Both the position numbers and the translations under genes were made by a program. DNA of 64,000 nucleotides from Micromonospora globbae. GTDB lineage: Bacteria > Actinomycetota > Actinomycetes > Mycobacteriales > Micromonosporaceae. Where the stretch lies: NCBI RefSeq assembly GCF_003610785.1, contig NZ_RAQQ01000002.1, forward strand, positions 1-64,000, read 5' to 3'. Below are positions 1 through 7,209 of the stretch, one piece after another; positions within the stretch are counted from its first letter, which is position 1, and every line of letters starts with the position of its first letter. The notes beneath the pieces were generated by a model. The model searched no databases. It had not been told where the DNA came from and saw only the letters and a list, made by a program, of their open reading frames with translations.

Positions 1-35
1 TCGACCCTCGCCGACCGGCACTCTGACCTGGTCAG

Positions 36-120
36 CGGGGAGGTATCTGGCCATCCACGGGGAGATCCCTGGCCACCAGCGGGGCGACATATGGCCGCCT
101 ACGGGGAGTATTCACTGGCC
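36..120. repeat. four imperfect 22-bp tandem repeats, IS21-like end
   Basis: Four units begin at 36, 58, 80 and 102, an exact 22-bp period. Each starts CGGGGAG or CGGGGCG and ends in TGGCC, with a variable 5-base joint. Repeats of this spacing and a TGGCC core resemble the multiple terminal repeats at the ends of IS21-family elements in actinomycetes; that link is from memory of the family. No transposase is in view, so the element body, if any, lies left of the window or is gone. Confidence 0.5.
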
Positions 121-142
121 GCCGACACAGCCGATCGCCGAG

Positions 143-478
143 TTGCCGGTGCGTGATGTCTTCGCCTTCGGCCGGTCGTGGCACACGATCGCGGAATCGC
201 TGCCGCTCGACGACGCAGGAGGTTTTGACGCGGGGAGTTCGATGTACCGCTCGACGGCTGCTGGTCGTAAGGTACGCGTCCACACCCTCCCCTCCGGCCA
301 ACGGCTCATCGTCGTGTGGCAGCCCGGGTACGCCGGGCCGCCGAGTGCCGAGGAGACGGCGTTGCTCCGCGATGCGCTCATCGGCGTGGAGCCCGGATCC
401 GAACGCGAGACCCCGCCTCGTGCCCGAGCGGAAGCGCCCGGCGAGCGGTTGCTCACCCAGGTGCAGGCGGCGCCATGA
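143..478 (+). CDS. hypothetical protein, possibly 5'-truncated
   Basis: I do not recognise this product. The frame stays open to the left edge of the window, but everything before about 143 lies inside the 22-bp repeats, so the original start may have been lost to an insertion. TTG at 143 and GTG at 149 are the first usable starts and neither has a clear Shine-Dalgarno. The protein of about 110 residues begins with VRDVFAFGRSW and has a middle beta-rich stretch (GRKVRVHTLPSGQRLIVVW). It ends in an ATGA overlap with the next gene, so the two are probably translated together. Confidence 0.45.
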   Translation: MPVRDVFAFGRSWHTIAESLPLDDAGGFDAGSSMYRSTAAGRKVRVHTLPSGQRLIVVWQPGYAGPPSAEETALLRDALIGVEPGSERETPPRARAEAPGERLLTQVQAAP

Positions 479-1347
479 CCATCACGAGCGACACCACCGC
501 CACGGCACGGCGGATCGGCGAACTCGATCAGTACATGGCTCAGCACGTCCTGTCGCCGTCGGGTGAGTTCGTCTGCCGGATGCTCGGCAGTTGCCAGCGA
601 AGTGTCCTCAGCCGAAACCGGAGTTCTCAAGCGGGCGCCTCCTTCACCGCCGGACAGTTGTCGCATGTCGGCCACCACTACGACCTGCTGGTCAACGGCC
701 GTCCGGCGCGCACCCTGGTCATCGCCATGGAGACCGGACGGGCGCGAGCGGGCGTGACGCTGAAGGAGCGCCACGCCGAGGTGATGAAGTCGGCGAGCCT
801 GACCTTCGGAGCGCGAAACCCGCACATGCGCGGTGTCACGAACGCCTTGCGGCTGGCCGTTGGCCGTGATCCCGGAGCCGACCGAGAGGGCGAGCACCTT
901 CGCCTCGACGGCACCCGTGCTCCGGTGCACCTCTTCGACGCCTACGCCATGGCCAACATGCGGTTGTGCTCCGCGGTCGTCACCGGGACCAGCAAATCGC
1001 TGGGCAACCCGACGATGAGCCGGAACTGCACGCCGCACATGGCTGCCACGATCCAGATCCTCGAGCCAACCCTCTGCATCGTGCAGGGCGTCGAGGTCTA
1101 CAAGGCGCTCACCGCGCTCATGACCCGTCGCCGGCAGGTGGCACCGCACCTCGAGCGGGCGCGGATATCGGGCGTTGACACGCTCGTTGCCGCCTTCACC
1201 CATCCGTCCGCAATGAGGTTGACCGACCACTGGGGGCGGCTGACCAGCGCGCCGTACTTGTATGAAACCGTCGCGCCGACGATCAGGACCGCACACCAGT
1301 TGCTCAGCGGGGACGCCGAGCATCGGCGGCCCGCGCCGGGGCCGTGA
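475..1347 (+). CDS. uracil-DNA glycosylase-like fold protein
   Basis: A 290-residue protein starting at an ATG that overlaps the stop of the preceding gene (ATGA). A strand-loop VIAMETGRA (from about residue 83) and a conserved block LCSAVVTGTSKSL (from about 164), followed by NC..H and ILEPTLCIVQG, have the pattern of the uracil-DNA-glycosylase superfamily: an acidic active-site loop first, then a strand 'kPtlvi..G'. I infer a DNA-base or nucleic-acid processing role, but the match is to the fold pattern and not to a named family. Its place at the edge of a defence island makes a phage- or element-related role possible. Confidence 0.45.
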   Translation: MTITSDTTATARRIGELDQYMAQHVLSPSGEFVCRMLGSCQRSVLSRNRSSQAGASFTAGQLSHVGHHYDLLVNGRPARTLVIAMETGRARAGVTLKERHAEVMKSASLTFGARNPHMRGVTNALRLAVGRDPGADREGEHLRLDGTRAPVHLFDAYAMANMRLCSAVVTGTSKSLGNPTMSRNCTPHMAATIQILEPTLCIVQGVEVYKALTALMTRRRQVAPHLERARISGVDTLVAAFTHPSAMRLTDHWGRLTSAPYLYETVAPTIRTAHQLLSGDAEHRRPAPGP

Positions 1348-1366
1348 TCCCGGGCGCTGCCGTTGG

Positions 1367-2407
1367 CTACCAGCCCGGGTAGCGGTCCCACCAGTGCGGA
1401 TCGGCCGCGTCACCGTAGCCGCTGCCGGAAGGGCCGTCGACGAACTCGGTGAGCAGGTCTTGCGCCAGGACGTCGGCGACCCACACCAGCTCCATCCTGG
1501 ATACGAGGTCAACGGGGAGTGCATCTACGCCGTGCGCTGCGCCGAGGAACGCCCCGGCGGTAGCGGCGACGTGCATGCCGTGCGGAACGGACGCGGCAAA
1601 CATCAGGGCATCGCGTAGCTGCGCGCGGTCGGGAAACGAGAGAGCCACGTAGACGGCTCCGGCCAGGGCCGATGCGGCGCGAGCATCCGGCGCGAGCTGC
1701 GCCAGGACCTTGGCCTGACGTGGGTGGTCCCGTCCGGCGTGTATGGCCGACGAGAGTGGTAACCCGGTCATGACCCGCACGAGCGACTGGCACTCCCGCT
1801 GCGCCAGCTCCGCCGACTTCAGCACGTCCTGGCGCTTGGCGAGGTTCGCGATCACGGTGACGCCCAGGGCCGCGGCATCAGCCGCCTCTTGGCCATGTGT
1901 CGTGGACGCCACCTCTGCCGCGAACCGTCCGGGTTGCGGGCCCCACCATTCCACGAGACCGGCAGGGAGGGTGCGAGTGAGCCCGTGCGCCCCGACGCTG
2001 GTCCACTCGCTGTCTTCGGCGCCCCAGTTCGGTTGGCTCTGCAACGCGGAGACCGTGGCGGGCGCGGACCCGCGTCGAACCGTCAGCACTGGCACCTGAG
2101 CGAGCCAGCCGTCCGGCCAGCCCTCCTCCTTCCAACGCTTGATCCCTGGGATGCCCTGCATCGCCGCCCACCTCGCGTAGGCGTGTCGCACCACGCTGGG
2201 CGGATGGCAGATGCCTTTGTGAGTCCCTCGGATGTTGGCGCGGATGATGCCCTCGATGGTGAAGCAGGCGAGCTGACCGGCGCTTGTGGCCCGAAGGGGT
2301 CCGCTGGCCGGCACCTTGCCGCCGGTCGCGCCGATTGCGTCACCGAGCATCAGCCCGAGCACGCAGCCCCGAGCGGTTGCGAGCTGCTCTGCCGTCACCC
2401 TGGTCAT
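1367..2407 (-). CDS. ADP-ribosylglycohydrolase homologue, probably inactive
   Basis: The opening RGCVLGLMLGDAIGATGG and the middle GICHPPSVVRHAYARW are hallmarks of actinobacterial ADP-ribosylglycohydrolases, Mg-dependent enzymes that remove ADP-ribose from proteins. The metal ligands look lost. The usual TDDT-M motif is replaced by ATSAGQLACFT, and the usual C-terminal GDSDST motif by PHGMHVAATAG. I therefore read it as a pseudo-enzyme that may still bind ADP-ribose. I chose the ATG at 2407 (MTRVTAEQL); an ATG at 2434 would lengthen the overlap with the upstream gene. That upstream small gene runs in the same direction and overlaps its 5' end. Confidence 0.7.
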   Translation of the reverse strand: MTRVTAEQLATARGCVLGLMLGDAIGATGGKVPASGPLRATSAGQLACFTIEGIIRANIRGTHKGICHPPSVVRHAYARWAAMQGIPGIKRWKEEGWPDGWLAQVPVLTVRRGSAPATVSALQSQPNWGAEDSEWTSVGAHGLTRTLPAGLVEWWGPQPGRFAAEVASTTHGQEAADAAALGVTVIANLAKRQDVLKSAELAQRECQSLVRVMTGLPLSSAIHAGRDHPRQAKVLAQLAPDARAASALAGAVYVALSFPDRAQLRDALMFAASVPHGMHVAATAGAFLGAAHGVDALPVDLVSRMELVWVADVLAQDLLTEFVDGPSGSGYGDAADPHWWDRYPGW

Positions 2408-2675
2408 CCCGGGAAGCATAGAGGTGAGTGACACGAGGGCGGCTCGGCGCCGGGGCGCTGGCGGCCGGGCGGAGGCCGGCGAGCTGGACGTAGATCTCGC
2501 GCTTGGCGGTCGCCGCGCCGCGACGGTTGAGCACGTAGCCGGTCAGCCAGATCCATCCGGGGTACGTCTGCCGGTCCGACACCGAGACGACGCGGAAGGC
2601 CAGGGCGCGGTCGCCGGCGAACTGCACCGAGGCGCGACCGTCGATCCGCAGCAGGTCACCGGGCTGGGGCCGCAC
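2340..2675 (-). CDS. small conserved hypothetical protein of integrative elements
   Basis: A protein of about 111 residues with a compact beta-rich core: PGDLLRIDG, FAGDRALAFRVVSV and TYPGWIWLTGYVLNRRG, ending near REIYVQLAGL. Proteins of this layout commonly sit next to DivIVA-like and GntR genes in actinomycete integrative elements; function unknown. GTG at 2675 lies two bases after the DivIVA-like stop, with GAGGGG upstream. An ATG at 2705 would overlap that gene. The C-terminal tail overlaps the start of the ADP-ribosylglycohydrolase homologue and may be non-native, perhaps from a frameshift near the end of the core. Confidence 0.55.
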   Translation of the reverse strand: MRPQPGDLLRIDGRASVQFAGDRALAFRVVSVSDRQTYPGWIWLTGYVLNRRGAATAKREIYVQLAGLRPAASAPAPSRPRVTHLYASRDDQGDGRAARNRSGLRARADAR

Positions 2676-2677
2676 CG

Positions 2678-2953
2678 CTACCAGTACCCCTCGTTGGGCC
2701 GGCACTCCCGGGCGTGCATGGTCTGCCAGTCGCGCAGCGCCCGCTTGATCCGGTCGTTCTCCTCAGCGAGCAGCCGTACCGTCTCGTTGAGCGCCGCCAG
2801 CTCGTCGGCCACGCGCGCCTGGAACTCGCGTACCTCGATCGGGTCGACACCGCGCCGGCATGCGGCGAACTCGCGGGTGCGCACCTCGTGCGGCGTCAGC
2901 CGACCGGGATATCCGGCGGGGTAGGGCCGACCACCTCGATACACCTGAGCCAC
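2678..2953 (-). CDS. DivIVA-domain-like coiled-coil protein
   Basis: A 91-residue protein. The segment LTPHEVRTREFAACRRGVDP resembles the membrane-targeting N-terminal DivIVA motif (LTP.EVR...F....RG.d). It is followed by a heptad-rich helix, VREFQARVADELAALNETV then LLAEENDRIKRAL, predicted to form a coiled coil. Start is GTG at 2953, preceded by GAGAGG at good spacing; the open frame runs further upstream but without conserved sequence. In actinomycete integrative elements such short DivIVA-like proteins travel with a GntR regulator, as here, where the GntR gene is divergent. A role in element maintenance or segregation is inference only. Confidence 0.65.
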   Translation of the reverse strand: MAQVYRGGRPYPAGYPGRLTPHEVRTREFAACRRGVDPIEVREFQARVADELAALNETVRLLAEENDRIKRALRDWQTMHARECRPNEGYW

Positions 2954-3272
2954 GACGATCCTCTCCACGGGCACGCGAGACCGCGACGGGTCCCGCTGGT
3001 GGGCGCTGGGCAGGGCGGGTCGTCCGCGCGGGGGCCGCGGACGACCCGCCCGCTCCGCCGCCGCAGCTCTCTTCAGCGGTACGACAGCTGAGCAGTCCGG
3101 TCGGTCGGGACGGGCACACACCCGCCCCGACCAGGGGGATGCCTCTGCTCCTTGTTGCCACGCAAGGGGAGAGGCGGTCTTCAACTTAGCTGTCCCAGCC
3201 ATCTGAGTCAAACGAAGAGTTGTTGCGGGGTGTCGTTGCGTGATCGAATTGGCGTGCCACGCAGGGGGAGTC

Positions 3273-3512
3273 ATGCCGATTACTGCCGACTACATCCGCA
3301 TCGCCGACGAGATCGTCGCCGACATCCGGGCGAACAAGCTCAAGCCAGGGGACAAGCTGCCCTCGATTGCGCAACTCGCCGCGATGTACAAGGTCAGCCC
3401 GTCGACCGTGAAGCAGACCTATGTGCGGCTTGAGGCGCTGCGCGTGATCTGGCGTCACCAGGGCAAGGGCATCTTCGTGAATGACCCGAAGCTCTGGATG
3501 CGGGAACCGTAG
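3273..3512 (+). CDS. small GntR-family winged-helix regulator
   Basis: A 79-residue protein that is almost entirely a GntR winged helix-turn-helix. IADEIVADIRANKLKPGDKLPS is helix 1, IAQLAAMYKVSPSTVKQTYV the recognition helix region, and HQGKGIFV the wing. No effector-binding domain follows, so it belongs to the short GntR proteins typical of plasmids and integrative elements. ATG at 3273 is preceded by an excellent AGGGGGAG. It is divergent from the DivIVA-like gene and may control the shared intergenic promoter. It also lies 72 bases upstream of pglX in the same direction, so effects on the defence island are possible. Confidence 0.8.
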   Translation: MPITADYIRIADEIVADIRANKLKPGDKLPSIAQLAAMYKVSPSTVKQTYVRLEALRVIWRHQGKGIFVNDPKLWMREP

Positions 3513-3584
3513 GTAGCGACCCGGCGACGGAATCAGGCCTTACGGGTACCTGTGCCCGTTCGGCGGGGCGACTAGAGTCTTCGC

Positions 3585-6500
3585 GTGATCGACCGGAAGT
3601 TGCTGCTGTCCGACCTGCAGAAGCAGGTCAAGAACCTGGAGAAGGACCTGCGGGAGCAGGCCGAGTCGGTCGAGGAGGTGCGCCTCAAGCTGCGTGGCGA
3701 GTACGACCACGCCTTCAAGGTCGGGCGTACCGCCGCCACCTGGGCGGCCTGGCGCGACGAGCGGGTGACGCAGGTCGCCGTCGCGTGGGTGCTCGGCACC
3801 GTCTTCGTACGCTTCTGCGAGGACAACGGCCTGCTGCCCGACCCCTACCTCGCCGGGCCGGGGGATCGGCTGGTGCTGGCCGAGGAGGCCGAGGCGCAGT
3901 TCTTCCGGGAACACCCCGACAAGACCCTGCGGGATTGGCTGCACCAGGGCTTCGACGCCATCGCCAGCACCCAGGCAGGCAAGTCGCTCTTCGACAAGCG
4001 GCACAACCCGCTCTACCAGATCCCGCTGTCCCACGACGAGGCCAAGAATCTGATCGCCTTCTGGCGCCGGCGCACCGAGCAGGGCGACCTGGTGCACAAG
4101 TTCCGCGACGAACTGTGGGACACCCGCTTCCTCGGCGACCTCTACCAGGATCTCTCCGAGGCGGCCCGCAAGACCTATGCGCTGCTCCAGACGCCGGAGT
4201 TCGTCGAGGAGTTCATCCTCGACCTGACCCTCACCCCGGCCATTGATGAGTTCGGCCACGACGTCGTGAAGATGATCGATCCGACCTGCGGCTCGGGTCA
4301 CTTCGTCCTCGGCGCCTTCGAGCGCTTGTTGAAGGAGTGGGAGCGGCACGCCCCGAACCGTGACCCCCACGAGCGGGTACGCCTCGCCCTCGACGCCGTC
4401 CACGGCGTCGACATCAACCCGTTCGCCGTAGCCATCGCCCGCTTCCGCCTCCTGGTCGCTGCCCTCCGCGCCAGCGGCGTCAAGACCCTCGCCGACTCGG
4501 CCGGCTACGTCTTCCCGATGCACCTGGCGGTCGGCGATTCACTCATCAAGGACCGACAGCTTCTGCTGTTCTTTGACGAGTTGGCCGACCTGCAGTACAG
4601 CACCGAGGACCTGCAGGAACACGTCGGCATCCTGGAGGGCGGCCGGTACCACGTCGTTGTCGGCAACCCGCCGTACATCACCGTCAAGGACAAGGCGCTC
4701 AACGAGCTATATCGTGGGATCTACAGCGCGTGCGCCGGCACCTATGCCTTGTCAGTGCCCTTTGCGCAGCGATTCTTCGAGTTGGCGCGGCGGTCAGGCT
4801 CAGATGGCAGGGGTGGCGGCTTCGTCGGCCAAATCACGGCTAACTCTTTCATGAAGCGTGGATTCGGAAAGAAGCTGATTGAAGAGTTCTTTATCGAAAA
4901 CGTTGAGCTGAGCCACGTCGTGGACACCTCAGGAGCCTATATCCCAGGGCATGGCACTCCGACGGTAATCCTTGCGGGCCGTCCTAGCTCGGGGCCCCGT
5001 TCTGATGTCGTTCGCGTTGCTCTCAGCGTGCGCGGCGAGCCAGGCGCTCCTGACGAACCGGGCAGCGGTGTAGTCTGGCAGGCTATCGTTCGCCAAATCA
5101 ACGACCCGGGCTCGCACTCGGAATGGCTTGATGTAGTCGATATGCCGAGAGAACGTCTTGCCCGCCACCCATGGAGTCTCTCCGGTGGCGGCGCGGACGG
5201 GGTCCGCACCGCCATCGAAGCAGCTCCTGAGCTGCTTGTGTCTAGGATCGACCCGCCTGTAGGACGCGCAGTGCGCGTCGGGTCTGATGACGCGTTCAAC
5301 CGTCCGCGGCCCATTTCTCTGGCTCCCGGAACTGACCTCAGCCGTCTTCGTCCAATCGTGCAAGGCGAGGTGGTTCGGGACTGGTCGATGCACGAGATGC
5401 TCTTGACGTGGTATCCCTACGAAGATGGGCGGGTCAAGCCGGGGCTTGAAAACGAACTTTGGCTGCTGAGGACGCCGCTAGCTGCTCGTCGGACGTTCCA
5501 GGGAACTATGGCGGATGCCGGACGGCAGTGGTGGGAGTACATGCAGCACACTGCGTCTGCTTACACGACAAGGCTGTCGATCACCTTCCCCAACGTGGTC
5601 ACTCACAACCACTTTGTGCTGGACAGGGGTGGGAAGGTCTTCGATGCGCACGCGCCGGTGATCAAGTTGCCGGAGGGGGCGTCGGAGGACGATCACCTGC
5701 GGCTGCTCGGGGTGCTTAACAGTTCGACCGCCTGCTTCTGGCTCAAGCAGGTCAGCCACGACAAGGGCATCCGTGGCGAGGGCGGAGGATTTACTCCTGA
5801 TGACTGGGAACGGTTCTACGAGTTCACGGGTACCAAGCTGCAGGAGTTTCCGCTGCCGTCCGCGTACCCCCTTGAACTGAGCCGGGAGATCGACGGGCTG
5901 GCGCAGCAGCTCGCCACGGTGACCCCGGCGGCGGTCGCGGCCTCCGGCGTGCCCACCCGCGAACGGCTCTACGCCGCGGAGCGGGAGTGGCACTCGATCC
6001 GGGCGCGGATGATCGCGTTGCAGGAGGAGTTGGACTGGCAGGTCTACTCGCTCTACGGGCTGCTGGACGAGGAGTTGACCGCCCCGGCCGGCTCGGTGCC
6101 GGAGGTGAAGCTGGGTGAGCGGGCGTTCGAGATCGTGCTGGCCCGCAAGATGCGCGACGAGGGCCTGGAGACGCAGTGGTTCGCCCGGCACGGGTCGACG
6201 CCGATCACGGAGCTGCCGGCGCACTGGTCGGACGAGTACCGGGCGGTGGTGGAGCGGCGGATCGCGGTCATCGAGAGCAACCGCAACATCGGGCTGATCG
6301 AGCGGCCGGAGTGCAAGCGACGCTGGGCCAGCGAGGGCTGGGACGCGATGCAGGCGAAGGCGCTGCGCGACTGGCTGCTGGATCGGTGCGAGGCGCGGGA
6401 GCTGTGGTACCACCACGTCGACGGTCTCGAACAGCCGCGCCCGTTGACCACCGCCCAGCTCGCCGACGAGCTGCGCCGCGACGATGACGTGCTGACCGTC

Positions 6501-7142
6501 GCCGGCATCTACGCGCCCGGTAAGGATCTCGGCAAGGTGATCGCCGACCTGGTCGCCGACGAGCATGTGCCGCACCTGGCCGCGCTGCGCTACAAGGAAT
6601 CCGGCCTGAGTAAGCGGGCCGACTGGGAGCACGTGTGGGACCTGCAGCGGCAGGAGGACGCACTGCCCGACGAGGCGGCGAAGCGGGAGTTCCGCAAGCA
6701 GATCCCGGTGCCGCCGAAGTACACGTCGGCGGACTTCCTCAAGGGCAGCTACTGGAAGCACCGCGGCAAGCTCGACGTGCCCAAGGAACGGTTCATCTCG
6801 TACCCGGGTGCCAGCCGCGACGGTGACCCGTCGCTGCTGGTCGGCTGGGCCGGCTGGGACCACCGCGAACAGGCCCAGGCCCTCGCCACCCTGATCGTCG
6901 CCCGCGAGCAGGAGGACGGCTGGGCCGCCGACCGGCTGCTGCCGCTCGTCGCGGGGCTGCGCGAGATCCTTCCCTGGGTACGCCAGTGGCACGGCGAGTT
7001 CGATCCGGAGTGGGGCGCATCGCCGGCGGACATCTACGACGGCTTCCTCGCCGAGACCACCAACCGGCTGCACCTCACCGACGAGGTGCTCACCTCCTGG
7101 CGCCCGCCGAAGGCCACCCGCGGCCGCAAGGCTAAGGCATAG
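3585..7142 (+). CDS. pglX: BREX-2 adenine-specific DNA methyltransferase PglX
   Basis: PglX is the DNA N6-adenine methyltransferase of type 2 BREX (phage growth limitation), which marks self DNA so the other components can act on unmodified phage DNA. The 1,185 residues match the family's usual size. S-adenosylmethionine motif I (DPTCGSGHF) is at residue 232 and the catalytic NPPY at 361; an N-terminal coiled helix (LLLSDLQKQVKNLEKDL) is typical. GTG at 3585 is the start. The region after NPPY, roughly 4,700-5,640, uses softer, less GC-biased codons than both flanks and lies where the target-recognition domain should be. The next gene follows within about 70 bases, so co-transcription is likely. 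Confidence 0.92.
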   Translation: MIDRKLLLSDLQKQVKNLEKDLREQAESVEEVRLKLRGEYDHAFKVGRTAATWAAWRDERVTQVAVAWVLGTVFVRFCEDNGLLPDPYLAGPGDRLVLAEEAEAQFFREHPDKTLRDWLHQGFDAIASTQAGKSLFDKRHNPLYQIPLSHDEAKNLIAFWRRRTEQGDLVHKFRDELWDTRFLGDLYQDLSEAARKTYALLQTPEFVEEFILDLTLTPAIDEFGHDVVKMIDPTCGSGHFVLGAFERLLKEWERHAPNRDPHERVRLALDAVHGVDINPFAVAIARFRLLVAALRASGVKTLADSAGYVFPMHLAVGDSLIKDRQLLLFFDELADLQYSTEDLQEHVGILEGGRYHVVVGNPPYITVKDKALNELYRGIYSACAGTYALSVPFAQRFFELARRSGSDGRGGGFVGQITANSFMKRGFGKKLIEEFFIENVELSHVVDTSGAYIPGHGTPTVILAGRPSSGPRSDVVRVALSVRGEPGAPDEPGSGVVWQAIVRQINDPGSHSEWLDVVDMPRERLARHPWSLSGGGADGVRTAIEAAPELLVSRIDPPVGRAVRVGSDDAFNRPRPISLAPGTDLSRLRPIVQGEVVRDWSMHEMLLTWYPYEDGRVKPGLENELWLLRTPLAARRTFQGTMADAGRQWWEYMQHTASAYTTRLSITFPNVVTHNHFVLDRGGKVFDAHAPVIKLPEGASEDDHLRLLGVLNSSTACFWLKQVSHDKGIRGEGGGFTPDDWERFYEFTGTKLQEFPLPSAYPLELSREIDGLAQQLATVTPAAVAASGVPTRERLYAAEREWHSIRARMIALQEELDWQVYSLYGLLDEELTAPAGSVPEVKLGERAFEIVLARKMRDEGLETQWFARHGSTPITELPAHWSDEYRAVVERRIAVIESNRNIGLIERPECKRRWASEGWDAMQAKALRDWLLDRCEARELWYHHVDGLEQPRPLTTAQLADELRRDDDVLTVAGIYAPGKDLGKVIADLVADEHVPHLAALRYKESGLSKRADWEHVWDLQRQEDALPDEAAKREFRKQIPVPPKYTSADFLKGSYWKHRGKLDVPKERFISYPGASRDGDPSLLVGWAGWDHREQAQALATLIVAREQEDGWAADRLLPLVAGLREILPWVRQWHGEFDPEWGASPADIYDGFLAETTNRLHLTDEVLTSWRPPKATRGRKAKA

Positions 7143-7209
7143 CAACACGTTGGACCTCCTCACCCTGAGGCCGGTCTTCTGGCCGGCCGGGATGAAGGGA
7201 GCGGCAGCA

